Part shown: in pieces, positions 23,867 to 36,021 of the stretch
How the letters are laid out: each line of letters begins with the position of its first letter
How positions within the stretch are numbered: the first letter of the stretch is position 1
NCBI GenBank assembly: GCA_030765055.1
Contig: CM060950.1
Location: 274,430,540 to 274,494,539, forward strand
Source of the DNA: Mantis religiosa
Lineage: Eukaryota; Arthropoda; Insecta; Mantodea; Mantidae
Length of the DNA stretch: 64,000 bases
Direction of reading: 5' to 3'
Notes under the pieces: model-generated
The model's input: the letters and a program-made list of their open reading frames with translations, nothing else
The model's database searches: none
What the model was told of the DNA's origin: nothing
Made by a program: the position numbers and the translations under genes

Positions 23867-24934
23867 GTAAGTGATATCTGCACACCAAGAAATTAAGCTT
23901 TCTTCTTTCCAAGTGTTTTGTAATTCCTACAGTAAACAAAATACTTATTTCTGCTTGCTCAATCCTAAATTGTCCACTATAATATTGATTCTAGAAACAA
24001 GAATTTGAACCCAGTGAAAATCTAAACTTTTATGTAAATTTTCCTGCTAACTATGAAATCTTCATTATGAAAATGTAAAGCCTCTGCCTAATGGACATAC
24101 TGAAACACATTTATTTAGGGCATGCATGACTGCAAGGATATTTTGTTGTGGTGCAGGGATTATTTGAGAAACATTGCTGCATACAGGAAACGGATTTAAA
24201 TTATTTTTTCTGGGTGAGTGAGGGACATACGACCTCTAAGATGGGGGTGGACATTACTAGCAAAAATAAAAAGCATGCATTCCATTCAAAGCGGATTAGT
24301 GATATCACGGATGAGCATTGAGGTTTTCAACAGTATGTTCCAGAACAGCTTGCTTCTGCTTGTACTTAATAATGTAATTGTTATGCACAATGCCTTGTAC
24401 CATTCAGTGCAATTAGTGTGTTACCAGTAGGTCATAGATTAAAAAGGATATCCAGTTGGTAAAAAAGAAGTCACTTAGCTTTGAGAAGCATATGGTAAAA
24501 GATGAGCTGATAACATATCAGGAATGTCATTCTGTGTGAGTAATAGAACAAACTAACTGACTGGGGGAAACTGGCCACACAAGCCTTAGGCTTCCTTCTT
24601 ATCACTGTATGAGTGAATGATTTACTGTCATTGAACTTTACATAAAATTTACACGATTTGCTGTGCCCTATTGGAGTTGCTTACTTCTGTTTCGTACTCC
24701 TATATTTATAATTCTCTTGTGCAATTCTCTTGTGTGAGTATGCTGTATCTACTATTTGTTTTTACTCTTTTGCACTATGCAACTAATATTCCATACTTAT
24801 TGTTATTTTTGCTGTGCATCTTAATTTGATACTCCTGCCTGTAATCTAGTTGCTATGAAAACAAGAAATCTCATTACTTTAAAATATGCCCAAAACCACT
24901 GGTGCAGTAAATAAAAGCATTTATTTTGAAATAT
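23867..24934. other. Start of intron 2, nothing recognised
   Basis: AT-rich intron sequence. No gene or clear repeat seen. Intron 2 spans 23867-50887 (27,021 bp). Confidence 0.5.
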
Positions 24935-25304
24935 TGTTGCCAGGTCATTGTTGATTCGAAGCAGCGCGGGTAACAAGATCAAAGAGACGGCAGTGCAGTG
25001 TGGAGACAAAAGCTTGCCGAAATGGTGGGCGGGAGCAGACGGATTTCGCAAGAGTTTGCCTTTGTTCTCGCCGGTGTCGATTGTTTGAGAAATTTCTGGA
25101 ATGTTAGAAAAACTATAAAAAGGCAGCCTGCCTGCCAAAGAGAGTCAATCAGTCGGTAATTGAACGCGTGCGGGTAAGCGGCTGTGTTTGTTGAGCTTGT
25201 ATGTTGTATTGTGTATGTGCACAAAGCGTATTTCTACGGAAATAAAGTACAATTTTTTGTGTTTGTAACTTGGACTTTCGATTTCACGAACACACAAAGT
25301 AACA
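24935..25304 (+). repeat. 5' LTR of the deleted Gypsy relative
   Basis: Starts TGTTGCCAGG, ends AAAGTAACA. TATAAAAAG at 25114-25122 is a TATA box, and AATAAA at 25241-25246 a polyadenylation signal, about 120 bp apart. The repeat is found again at 25751-26013 without its first third. Confidence 0.85.
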
Positions 25305-25327
25305 ATTGGTGTCAGGAGTGGGATGAC

Positions 25328-25759
25328 ATGGAGGCTGCATTGGAAAAGATTTTGGAGAAGATGACGGAAATGAAAGCAGCAAATGACAACTTCGCTGCGA
25401 AAACAGAAGCGGCGAAAAACAACCTGGTCGCGGAAATGAAGGAAATGAAGACGTCAAACAACAACCTGGCTGCAGAAATGAAGGAAATTAAGACCGAATT
25501 GACCAAGGAAATTAAAGCGTCCAACGAGGTCCTCGCCGCAAAATTTGAAGAGCAGTTGGCCGATGTAAAGGAGGGCGTCACGGAGATTGGTAAGCGCGTC
25601 GAAGACCTGGTGAGTCGCGTTAACGACCTGGAAGGAAAGACCGACAGCAGCGTGAAGTCCCTGAACGCCATGGTGGAGGACGTCGTCGGCAGGAGGTTGA
25701 AGGATTTGAATGCCAACGCACCGGGACGCGACACATCGGCGCGCGTCAAACCGAAATGA
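25328..25759 (+). CDS. Truncated Gag coiled-coil protein
   Basis: An intact 143-codon frame from ATG at 25328, just after the primer site, to TGA at 25757. It is almost wholly coiled coil: repeated MKAAN/MKxxNNNLAAEMKE units, then KSLNAMVEDVVGRRLKDLNA, identical in layout to Gag of copy 1. Capsid and zinc knuckle are absent because of the internal deletion. With an LTR promoter upstream it could be transcribed as a short multimerising protein. Whether it is made is unknown; no disabling mutation is visible. Confidence 0.7.
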   Translation: MEAALEKILEKMTEMKAANDNFAAKTEAAKNNLVAEMKEMKTSNNNLAAEMKEIKTELTKEIKASNEVLAAKFEEQLADVKEGVTEIGKRVEDLVSRVNDLEGKTDSSVKSLNAMVEDVVGRRLKDLNANAPGRDTSARVKPK

Positions 25760-26013
25760 TGGGCAGGAGCAGACGGAATTCCCAAGAGTTCGCCTTTGTT
25801 CTAGCTGGTCTCGATTGTTTGAGAAATTTCTGGAATGTTAGGAAAAACTATAAAAAGGCAGCCTGCCTGCCAAAGAGAGTCAGTCAGTCGGTAATTGAAC
25901 GCGTGCGGGTAAGCGGCTGTGTTTGTTGAGCTTGTATGTTGTATTGTGTATGTGTACGAAGCGTATTTCTACGGAAATAAAGTAACTTGATTTCACGATC
26001 CCACAAAGTCACA
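25751..26013 (+). repeat. Partial 3' LTR of the deleted Gypsy relative
   Basis: Matches 25017-25304 of the 5' LTR, with a small gap near its polyadenylation site. TATAAAAAG and AATAAA are both retained. It ends AAAGTCACA before ATAT. Confidence 0.85.
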
Positions 26014-26017
26014 ATAT

Positions 26018-26409
26018 TCATTGTGATATTACAGTTTGTACAATTATTGAATTATTGAATGCAATTGCACCATTTCCACTGCTGCTCTTTACATATAACT
26101 TTGATATGTTTCTCCAGAAGAGGACTACCTTGCTGTCTCTGCTGAATAACATTTATCTTCAGTTATATTTATTAATATTTCAGCTAATATCATAATTACT
26201 AAACTTCAGATTTATATGCACATACGCAAAGAATAGTATGCAATACAAATTTAGTAGGAACATAATGGAATCTTGGAAATTGAAAAAAAACATAAGTGCC
26301 TCGTTTTTTCAAACCTTTCCTCGTTCCATATAAAGGTGTTTACCACATTAGTATTGCTATTTACTATTTGCATATTTTCTCTGCTTTTCTCCAAATTTAT
26401 TTTAATCTT
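26018..26409. other. Intron 2 sequence, nothing recognised
   Basis: AT-rich; no gene or repeat identified. Confidence 0.45.
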
Positions 26410-26501
26410 CTATTAGGTCATTAATGGAAATTAATTATTCTTTCACACTGGCCGTGTGTAAGCTAAATTGTGGAAAGGTAGAGCCAGACTGAAAAATTCA
26501 A

Positions 26502-26575
26502 TGCCATAACCGGGATTTGAACCACGGATCTTCTGGTTTCTGTCCAGCCGCTCTACCATTGAGCTACCATGGCCA
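26502..26575 (-). repeat. tRNA-like core T1
   Basis: The minus strand folds as a cloverleaf: D-arm AGCTCAATGGTAGAGC, anticodon stem CTGG/CCAG with loop ACAGAAA, T-arm GTGGTTCAAATCCCG, and an acceptor-like CCATGG/TTATGG pair. Position 33 is not T. Better seen as a SINE-like tRNA relic than as a working gene. Confidence 0.6.
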
Positions 26576-26768
26576 AGAATATGTGTGAAAGAATAATTAA
26601 TTTCCATTAATGACCTAATAGTGGTTAACTATAAAGCCCAGGCCTTAAAGTACTTAGATGTTGTAAGTCGCCATTAAGGTAGCTGTCTCATGTGTTTATG
26701 AGAACTCCTAAGTGGTTTACTGGGAAAATACGAGTCAGTTGGAGAATTTAATGTCATATCGGCACGTT

Positions 26769-26841
26769 GGCCATAGTAGCTCAATGGTAGAGCGGCTGGA
26801 CGGAAACCAGAGGATCCGTGGTTCAAATCCGGGCTATGGCA
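26769..26841 (+). repeat. tRNA-like core T2
   Basis: CCATAG/CTATGG acceptor pair (compensated relative to the other copies), B box GGTTCAAATCC, anticodon loop ACGGAAA (formally GGA). The compensatory change is noteworthy. It lies in the same repeat family as T1. Confidence 0.55.
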
Positions 26842-26880
26842 TTGAATTTTTCAGTCTGACTCTACGTTTCCATTATTTTA

Positions 26881-27523
26881 ATCGTATTTTCTTAAATATT
26901 TATCGTATTCTAAGTCCCAATGAGCAGTTTGAAGCCAATTTAAGGTCCACATTACTAGACAGAACACAACCTTGAAACTCCCTGAAGTATGAAGGCTCAC
27001 AGGAGAAGGAATAAGGTTCATTATACTTTAAATCTGGACATTCATATGTCAGGTGAAATGTGAGTGGAAATTCTGGGAAGCAAATGGGCTGTATGATTTC
27101 ATTGTTGATCACCTCAATATTCCTTGCAGCAGCATGGAGGAAGGAGGAGAATCAGATCTGGAAGGAATTCCAAGTCTCCCATGTGATTAGTTAGGTTATT
27201 TACAATATAAAAATCCAAAACTGTTGTAATGCTGATCATGTGTGATTGTACAAGCTGACCAACATAACAAACCATAGCTAATATTCCATTTTGTCTTTAG
27301 GAAATGAGTGATTACCTTCTTGTAATGATTGTTAAAATAACACCTGAAATTAATGTTATTAATACCAGATTTGACTAATCATACTTATTGCAAGTGAGGT
27401 ATTTGAATGAATCAGGATGTCAGTTGGCATGTCGTTAATTTAGTGGGTTAATTTTGGCGCCTGCAACCAACAATGAATGGTGACTGCTTAGGACTACATT
27501 TTACTCATTGTTTATATCAGTAT
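26881..27523. other. Intron 2 sequence before Gypsy copy 2
   Basis: No gene or repeat recognised. Confidence 0.45.
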
Positions 27524-28118
27524 TGTGACTTTGTGGGCTCGTAGAATTAAAAGTCCAATTCGCAGAAATTCTAAATGTTCTTTATTTCCGTAGAAATACA
27601 CTTGGTACACTTACAGATTACAGCAGAATTACATCACATACACAATCACAATCTACCAAGGTCAATCACAAAAAACAGCATTCTGATTACACCTGTTTAC
27701 AACATCAACTCTCGTTACAACACTTTAAAACTGTTTACTACTCCTCCACTGGCATGTCGTCTGTTTTATTTATATATATATACCACTACTGATATCACTA
27801 GATATTTCTGGAATAAACAAGAAATCAAATATCGAGATTTAACTGTATTGGAACACCACAGTGAATACGACTCATCTATAAATTAATAAGAAATCAAATG
27901 TTCTGTCACTAGACAAAACCCGAATGTTCCAGATGCGTTTCTTGATCTGTGTTGGTAAGTCTTTTATCTCCAGGCTATCTTTATCTGGTTTTTTTTGCAG
28001 GCACTTTATTTGCACACTGTGCTGCCTATCAGTTCCTTTGTGTAAACAAACCGCGTTATCGCTCCGCGTGAACCCTTTTAGCATGTATGCCGTCAGTCGT
28101 AATAATGGATTCACGACA
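27524..28118 (-). repeat. 3' LTR of Gypsy copy 2
   Basis: Termini TGTGACTTTG (27524) and CACGACA (28118), preceded on the minus strand by the polypurine GGAAGGAGCAG. It is 595 bp, longer than other LTRs here. Part of the excess is a 57-bp insert (27831-27887) between two copies of AAGAAATCAAAT. Confidence 0.85.
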
Positions 28119-28129
28119 CTGCTCCTTCC

Positions 28130-29214
28130 TCAAGGCTGGTCATCCCGAACAGCATCATCGTAGCGAGCCAGACGATTCAAGTGTATCACCATCTTCCCTC
28201 GGGGTATCTTCTGGATGTGGTATACCAAGTCGTTAATCCTCTTCACCCGGTACGGTCCTTGCCATGGTTGTTGAAGTTTTGGGCAGCGTGCCTTGGTCCG
28301 GGTCGGGCGATACAACCAGACCAGGTCGCCTTGCTGGAACCCTTGGCTGTTGGCTTGCTTGTCATATCGGGTCTTAATGAGATCGCTCGCCTTCTGGATG
28401 TTCTGACCAGCCATCTCATGCATGTCGTGGAGATGGTCCACCAGGTTCTCCACATACTCGGTTGCTGGCTGTTTTGCGTTCGGAGGGCTCTCAAAAGCCA
28501 GGTCACAAGGGAGGCGTAACACTCGGCTGAAAATTAAGCTGTCTGGCGTCATCCCAGTGGTGTCGTGTGTTGACGAGCGGTAGGCCAGCAAGAACTGTGG
28601 TACCTTGACGTCCCAGTCTCACTGATGGCTGGCCATGACTTTCCTCAGGTGTTCTTCTAAGGTCTTGATGTACCTTTCGACCATGCCATCTGACTGGGGA
28701 TGTAGAAGTGTTGTGTGGGGCTTGTTAACCCCAAGTCTTTCTAGTGCTTCCTTCATTTGGTTGGACTCAAAATTGGTACCCTGGTATCTGTGGAGCTCTA
28801 ACAGCACCCCAAATCGGCAGAATACCTGCTCCATGAGGCAGTCTGTGGTTGTCTGTCTCCTGGTTCGGGATGGCATACACCTCCGGCCACTTGGTGAAGT
28901 AATCCACAACCACCATCAGGTACATATTGCCTCGGTCGGACACTGGAAATGGTGCAGCTATGTCGACGGCGATCCCTTAGAATGGCGCTCCGACGTTGTA
29001 CTGCTGCATGTGACCCCGGCTCCTAGTATGGGGCCCACAACTCGCTGGGCACAGGTGACATTGACGGCACCATCTCAGCATCTGCTCGGAGCCTCAGCCA
29101 GTAGTATTGCTGTCGAGGTTTGTCGATTGTTCGGTTCACTCCCAGGTGTCCTCGTGAAGTACCGGCGTGCACTTCCTCCAGACCTCCGGAACCTTACTTC
29201 GGGGAAGAACCAAC
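28130..29214 (-). pseudogene. Gypsy copy 2 integrase
   Basis: On the minus strand: a degenerate zinc-binding and core start (29214-28910), then 28909-28619 with YQGTNFESN and DGMVERYIKTLEEHLRKV (Glu of the DDE triad). 28591-28130 is a clean 154-codon C-terminal segment: LAYRSSTHDTTGMTP, the KTRYDKQAN stretch, and the GPYRVKRINDLVYHI module. The catalytic SDQG has become YQG, so the second Asp is lost. Frame breaks occur near 28910 and 28600. Confidence 0.82.
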
Positions 29215-29631
29215 TGCTCCCTCTGTCCCCCCAGGGGCCTATTTTGGTAGTTACGGGTTTGGCGCACCCGGGGTCCCGAGCCAACAGTCTCCCTCGTGTG
29301 GGCTCCTCTTCGTGGTTGAGGGAGACGGTCAACAGGCCCACTCACATGTAGGCCGTGCGTGGAGACCCGTGTCGGTGGAAAGGTTTGTCCTGGTGGTTGA
29401 GGGATGCGTATCTGTCGTAACAGTGCTCTTCTGAATTTGGGGAGGGTGCACATTTCTAATACTACTTTGGCTTCTGCTTCGCCTAAACGGGAGGTTAGGG
29501 ACTAACCCACCCCTAATCAATCGGCCAGGACTAGGTATTGTACTGACCTCCAGGGTGAGTGGGACGGCGAGCTTGCTATATCCCCTGTGTAGCCCTGTCA
29601 TCCCAGTGGGATGACCCCTTGTTGAACTCTG

Positions 29632-30855
29632 GTGGGTGGAGAGCACTGGGGGATGAAACTTGGCCCATTTATTATGGTACACCCTTCAAATAAAACCCCC
29701 AAAAAATATTTTAACATTGTAAAAGAAGTAGTTGAGTGTGGTCCTCGCTACTTAGTAATTAAAAGAACAGATGAAGGCAGATCTTTTGCAACGGTTAATC
29801 CATTTTTAGTACAGAAAGGTCTTGATAAAATAGCTGGTGAAGTTAAATCGTGTACAAAATCTAGGAACGGCACGCTGCTGGTGGAAGCAATTTCAGCTTC
29901 CCAGGTAGCTAAGATACTGAAAACCAACATGCTGGGCAGTTATCCAGTGAAGGTAGAGTTGCATAGGACTCTGAATTCCTCGCGCGGTGTCGTGAACACT
30001 AGCGCGTTGGATGGAATGTCCAACGAGGATATTCAGGAGAACCTTCAAGAACAAGGCGTTACAACAGTCTATCGTGTGCAACGGAGAGAGTGAGGGGAAA
30101 TTGTTCCTACTCGTACCCTGTCCTTGACCTTTGATCGGGTAGATCTCCCTCAAAGGATCAGGGCAGGGTATGAAGTAATAGAGGTTAGACCATATATACC
30201 TAACCCTCTGAGATGCTACAAATGTCAGCGGTTCGGTCACACTAGTGATTTGTGTAAACGTGTACCTACATATGTCAGCTGCGGAGAGGGCATGCATGAA
30301 ATGCATGTGCATCATCTCCAGCATGCGTTAACTGTAGCGGTGAACATCCATCAAGTTCACGAGAATGCCCCCGTTATATTGAAGAGCGAGCCAATCAGGA
30401 GATCCGGGTTAAGGAGAAGGTATCCTTTTCGGAGGCCCGGAAACTTCTTCGTATGAACAGGCCCTCTATAACTAGCTCCCGTACCTACAGCTCTGTGGCG
30501 GCTACTCCGTCACCAAAACGGGAGGCTGGTACCCAAATATCTGATATAAACGGGGCAACTATATCTGAGAAAGTTCTAGTGCCTAGATCGCAGCAAAGAG
30601 CATCAGTACCGCCATCTAAAGCGCCGAGCTCACCAACCAAAGACTACTGCTAATAAGAACAAGTCAATTAGGTCGCCTGACAAAGCATCGACGTCCAGCA
30701 ACAGAACCAAATTGCCCGTTATGTTCCTAGCACCAGAGATAAAATTCAAGGCTAAGTATGATGGAACTGCCTTTCTGAAGGAAAGCGCAAAGCCTGCTCC
30801 CGAAAAGACTAAGAACAAGAAAAGTCCAAGAGTATCTCCGAGATCATCTTCGAAG
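29632..30855 (+). pseudogene. LINE B ORF1, first part
   Basis: 29632-30093 encodes the N-terminal region (VECGPRYLVIKRTDEGRSF, ISASQVAKIL, LNSSRGVVNTSALDGMS) and ends in a stop. 30124-30456 restores the RRM-like/knuckle part: RCYKCQRFGHTSDLCKRVP is a complete CCHC knuckle, and CVSCGE-like residues begin a second. Further Ser/Pro/Lys-rich segments run in two frames to 30855, where LINE C is inserted. The last 75 or so codons continue at 36287-36521. Confidence 0.8.
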
Positions 30856-31756
30856 GCAGCCCCTCAAAATCCAACCTCTGCGGTCCTCGTCCCGAGGGGT
30901 GGGCAACAGGAAGCAGGGGAGTGACTGATGGGGTGATGCACGGTGGGGACTTGGTGTACCCCAGGACCGCTACTGCTGCCGAGAAGGCCCATCAGTAACC
31001 CCGAAAACTGGCAGAAGAGGCTCTGGTGTTCCTCCCCAGGGACCTACTACGGTAGGTACGGGATTGGCGATCCCGGGGTCCCTAGCCACTCACCCTCAAT
31101 TCATCCCCCTCACCTCCATCAACTGCGCCACGCTTTGCTACTGCTGATCAGTTAGCATCATCTTCTTCCCCTTCTAGTTTTTTATTATAGTTATTAGCAC
31201 TTAAGGTCTTAGATTTATAACTCCTGTCTCACCAGCAGGGATCTCTCCTATCTCCGTGGTTCTGTCCCACGGTTTTCAGCGCGGCTTCCGACATTTGTGC
31301 TCTCCGGAGGTCTCAAAAGTGAAGGTTGAGCGGACCCTTCGCACTGCCCCTATATATAGCCTTAGGTGCTGAGCCCGTCCACACCGTCAAGTACACCCAC
31401 GTAGCTCTTAGAGGGCCCGGTCTGTGTTAATCTCCCGACGACCGTGTGTCGTTATGGTTAGTATCACGAACCGGACGTGTTACCGCTGACGGAACCCCGG
31501 TGTAATCAACCACAAGTCCCCTGAATCCGCGTATGCCTTTTTATATGCAGCGCGACCTAGAGTGGGGAGCCACAGCCGGGGTGTGCGTGGTGAACGGTTT
31601 ACCCATATGGACAAGCAGTGGAAATGGAAGGGTAGCTGTTCTGAGGTAAAAATGAGATCGGTCATGGGTGGGGTCCCCATGACGGCACAGACCGTGAAGA
31701 TTCGGTGTCTTTCTTTGTTTAACCCCCGGATGGCAGGCTGACGCCGACGGTACCGG

Positions 31757-32619
31757 ATGGGGGTCCATATCAAAATGTCTCCGCGCAAAACCTCTTTCAC
31801 TGACCCTTTCTTAGTAATGACATTGACTTGTGATGGGAAAACTTTCAAAGATGTTAGTCCGTTTTACATAAAGCGCGAACTTGACAAAATCAGCGGTCCG
31901 GTCAAAAACGCTACGCGTCTCCGAGATGGCAGCTTACTATTAGAGCACCAGTGCAGACCAATCTCACAGATTGCAAAAAGCGACTTTGTTGGGCTCCTAC
32001 CCTATCCGGGTAGCCCCACACAAAAGGCTTTACACCTGTAGAGGAGTAGTCACCACCTCCAGCTTAGATGGTCTTGCGAATGAAGAAATAGTAAGTTGCC
32101 TCTCTGATCAGCTTGTTTGTCAGGCGTACCGGCTAACACGAAAACAAGATGGCAAGGAGTACCCATTACGTACGGTTTTTCTAACTTTTGCCGGGACTAA
32201 GTTACTCGAATTCATCTATTGCGGCTATGAACGTGCTAGCGTCCGCCAGTATGTCCCGAACCCTATGCGCTGTTTCCAATGTCAGCGGTTCGGACATACT
32301 AAGGTCACGTGTACCAATCCTGCTGTTTGTGAGCAATGTGGCCTACCGACACACCGACGACCCAAGCTGCAGTCGAACACCTTGTTGCGAGAACTATGGC
32401 GGCAGTCATCCCTCCAGTTCGCGAGTAAATATGAAAATCCGATCCCGGCCACAACATAGATCGCGAAGTCGCTCGCCTTCTATGAGATCCTGGTCTCGTC
32501 CTACGAGCCGTAGGAGTTCTGACTCCCGAACATCAGTGGAGTCACAGGAGGCTAACGATTTTCGAATCGTAGGGCCCAAGTCAGCCAAAGTCAAGAAAAA
32601 AGTTGAAACGGCCCGTTAA
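31757..32619 (+). pseudogene. LINE C ORF1, internally deleted
   Basis: Starts MGVHIKMSPRKTSFTDPF at 31757. A frame change near 31975 leads to KATLLGSYPIRVAPHK..., LDGLANEEIVSCL and the knuckle block RCFQCQRFGHTKVTC (32268 onward). A deletion of roughly 330 bp relative to D removes the rest of the knuckles and the Thr/Ala-rich linker. The Arg-Ser-rich tail (SRSRSPS type) survives up to 32619 in another frame. Confidence 0.8.
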
Positions 32620-32629
32620 AAACTCTTTA

Positions 32630-35600
32630 TGGAAATAATCCAGTGGAACGTCAATGGTTTCCGCTCATTGTAGTTCAAAAGCAGGATCTTCAGGCTCTTT
32701 TGGCTCAGCTTCCCTCACCGTTACTGATCTTGGGAGATCTGAATGCCAAACACACGCTCTGGGGCTCCGACATTGATGATGTTCGTGGCTGCCTCATAGT
32801 AGACGCGTTCGATTTGTCCGACCTGATTTTGCTGAACACTGGTGACCCGACATTCTTGTCATCCTCTTATGGTACGCACTCGGTACTAGACGTCTCTTTC
32901 TGCAGCCCGGTATTAGTTCTACTCCTTGATTGGTGTGTGCTTTCCGACCTCTTTGGGAGTGATCATTACCCAGTTAACATCCATTTATCCGGCTGCCACC
33001 ATGCGCCTTCGCGACATCCTCGCTGGATTATTTCCAAAGCTGACTGGGAAAAGTTTCATTGCCGTATACACCTCACCGACGATGGTTTTAACACCGTCGA
33101 TGAAATGCTGGAATATTTTACATGTTCCATCCTGCTCGCCGCTGAATCCAGCATTCCTCGAGGTTCTTCTACCCCACGTCATACCCCTGTACCCTGGTGG
33201 TCTGAGGAATGCCGTGTGGCTATAAAAGCACGCAAACGTGCTTTGCTGCTTTTTCAGTTGCACCCGACAGGAAAGAACTTCGCTGCTTTTAAATGTTCTC
33301 GAGCTAGGGCACGTTTTGTGCTTCGCAATGTGAAATGAAGATCCTGAGAAGCCTACGTGTCGTCCCTTTCTCGTCGCAGCTCCGCCAAACAGGTATGGTC
33401 AGCTGTTCGGTGGATGTATGGCAAGTATCGCCGGACGGTCATTCCCGGACTTGCTCTCAACAGTTCCATTTGCACTACCGAGCAAGATATAGCCGAAGCC
33501 CTTGCCACCTCATTCGCTGCTACTAGCCAAACGGCTAGTTATGACGCACTCTTCCTTCCTATCAAAGAAGCTGCGGAGCGAATAAAACTTAATTTTAATA
33601 GCGAATGTAATGAGCCGTACAACCAACCTTTCACCGCTGCCGAGCTTGCATATTCTTTAGCCCTAGCTAAGGACTCTTCTCCCGGTCCCGATGACATCCA
33701 CAGACAGATGCTGCTACATCTACCCGATGCGCTCTCTTTCCTTTTAGGCATGTATAACCGCATCTGGCATTGAGCGGGTTTTTCCATCTTCCTGGCAAGA
33801 GAGTATTGTCATCCCTATCCCTCGACCTGGAAAGGACCGCACACTTCCATCTGGCTACCGCCCCATTTGCCTGACGAGTGTCGTCTGTAAGACCTTTGAG
33901 CGAATGGTAAACTCTCGGTTAGTGTGGTGGCTCGAAATCAATAACCAGCTGTCCAACCTTCAATGCGGTTTTCGTCGCCATCGCTCTAGTGTTGACAATC
34001 TAACACGCATTGAGGCCTACGTTCATGATGCCTTTCTACTGCAGCAGCATGTGGTGGGAGTTTTCTTTGACCTGGAGAAGGCCTATGACACCACTTGGCG
34101 GTATGGTATACTACGTAACCTCCACAGTTGCGGTATGCGAGGCCACTTACCGGAATTTTTAGGTAACTTTTTAGCACTATGTCGTTTTCGTGTCCGTATA
34201 GGGAACAGAATATCAGGGGAGCGGATCCAGGAGAATGGTGCACCTCAAGGGTCGATTCTCAGCGTCACCCTTTTTGCCGTGGCTATTAACGGCATTACTA
34301 GTGTCTTTCGCGGCAGAATTCCATTGTCCCGTATGTTGACGACTTCACTATATATTATCGTTCTTGTAACTTAGATCATATAGAGCGTCAACTGCAGTTG
34401 ACCATCAACCAGCTGGCAGCCTGGGCGCTTCGAACCGGCTTCCGTTTTTCGCCTGCGAAGACACAGTGTGTCCACTTCCACCGTCTACGGGGTATTCACC
34501 CTCCACCTGATCTTCACTTGAACGGCACACCCCTGCCGTTTGTCCCGCACTTGAAATTCTTAGGCCTCTATTTGGACAGAAAATTGACTTGGGAGCATCA
34601 TATTCGACACCTCCGAGCCTCTTGTGATCGTTTCCTCCGGGTGCTCAAAATTTTATCTGGGGTATCTTGGGGGGGGGTGATCGGACGTTGATGTTGAGGC
34701 TGTATTGCTCCCTGGTCCGATCCAAGCTGGACTACGGCTGTTTTATTTATGGCGCAGCGACCGCCTCTAAACTTCGCCTTTTAGACACCATATATTATAC
34801 AGGTATCCGCCTTGCCACAGGAGCCTTCCGCACAAGTTGCGTCGACAGCTTGTATGCCGGCTCCGGCGAGCCTCCACTTTCTATTCGTCGCTCGACACTA
34901 CTCTGTTAATACGTTGCGAATTTGGCAAGTTACCCAAACCATTCATGTTTTAAACCAGTTCTGCATCCTGATTCAGCCCACCGTTATATGCACCCTAGTT
35001 CTCGGACAAGCCCAACCGGAATAAGATTCCGGGAACTCTCCCGTACACATGACCTCCGAATGCCTCGCGTGGAGTGGTCGTCCCTGGGTCGTTATCCCGC
35101 ATGGCAGCTCCAGCGTGCGCGGTTCGATTTCGCTCTTTCCACCAACTCGAGACTAGCTACCCCACATTCGGTATTTCAACAACTTTTTGCCGATCTACTG
35201 GGCCGTTACCCTGTGTTCCGGGTTTTACAGATGGTTCCCCGTTAGGTAGCACTAAGGGTTGCGCATTCGTCATTAACGGTGAGGCTCATAAATTTCGCCT
35301 TCTGGACTTCACCTCTGTTTTTTCTGCAGAACTGTATGCCATCCTCTATCTGCTCCTTTTTATTTGTAAGTTAGTTCCTGGCAATTTTATCGTTTGCACT
35401 GACTCTAAGCGCTCTTCAGGCCTTGCAACAGCACATTGCCGCTCACACGCTCGTTTTAAAAATTCAGGTGTTGATCTCGCAAATGCTTAGTCGCGGATAC
35501 CATTTTGTTTTTACTTGGACCCCAGGCCATGTGTGCATTTCCGGAACGAGGAGGCGGACGCGGCTGCTAAGTCCGCTTGCCGTTTGCCCCGGAATTTAAC

Positions 35601-36021
35601 TATGGTGCCATACCAGGATGTACAACGTTTTTTCCGTCGCCAACTCCTATCTGCTTGGCAGCAGTCCTGGACAGCTTTGGAAGGCACACAACTCCGGGCG
35701 ATAAAGGAGAGCATACAACCCTGGCCAAATTCCTGCAGGGATAACCGGCGAGCCGAGGTGATACTCACCCGGCTAAGAATTGGACACACACACACGAGCG
35801 ACTCATGGCCATCTATTAAGAGGGAACCAGCCCCTGTGTGTGCTCCGTGTGCAGTACGCCTCACTGTGCGGCATGTATTGCTCGATTGCCCGCAGTATGC
35901 TCCTGTTCGCCAGTCTTTGGGCTTGGGGACTAACTCGCTGGATGTTTTAGGGGACAGCCCAATAGCCGTGGTCACGGCACTGCGGTTTGTTGCTGAAATT
36001 GGTTTTAATAAACAAGTCTGA
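32630..36021 (+). pseudogene. LINE C ORF2 (endonuclease, RT, RNase H)
   Basis: Begins MEIIQWNVNGF at 32630, then loses about 180 bp of endonuclease. It continues with LLILGDLNAKHTLWGSD and SDHYPVNIH. RT blocks: SPGPDDIHRQMLLHL (33690 region), FFDLEKAYDTTW, ENGAPQGSILS, then a shift into YVDD at 34332-34343. Thumb: LKFLGLYLDRKLTWEHHI. RNase H about 35160-35800 (AELYAILYLLL, TWTPGHV), degraded near the conserved Asp. Ends near 36021 with RHVLLDCPQYAPVRQ. Many frame breaks. Confidence 0.83.

Larger units (their letters stand above)
24935..26013 (+). mobile_element. Internally deleted Gypsy relative (LTR, gag N-term, partial LTR)
   Basis: Flanked by ATAT (24931-24934 and 26014-26017). It consists of a 370-bp 5' LTR, a primer site, the first part of gag, and then directly the 3' two-thirds of the 3' LTR. 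The junction near 25751 falls at CCGAAATG, which occurs in the LTR and resembles the gag continuation, suggesting a short-homology deletion that removed pol. LTR sequence differs from copies 1 and 2, but gag is clearly related. Confidence 0.88.
26410..26880. repeat. tRNA-like repeat array 1 (two inverted units)
   Basis: Contains a minus tRNA-like core (26502-26575) and a plus core (26769-26841). The first unit is bounded by perfect 39-bp inverted repeats at 26410-26448 and 26583-26621. The second unit carries the longer 5' extension (26640-26768) also seen at 52230-52300 and 54330-54465. Arm and core sequences match the arrays at 51716-52470 and 53753-54565. Likely a tRNA-derived repeat that multiplies in tandem and inverted form. 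Confidence 0.75.
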
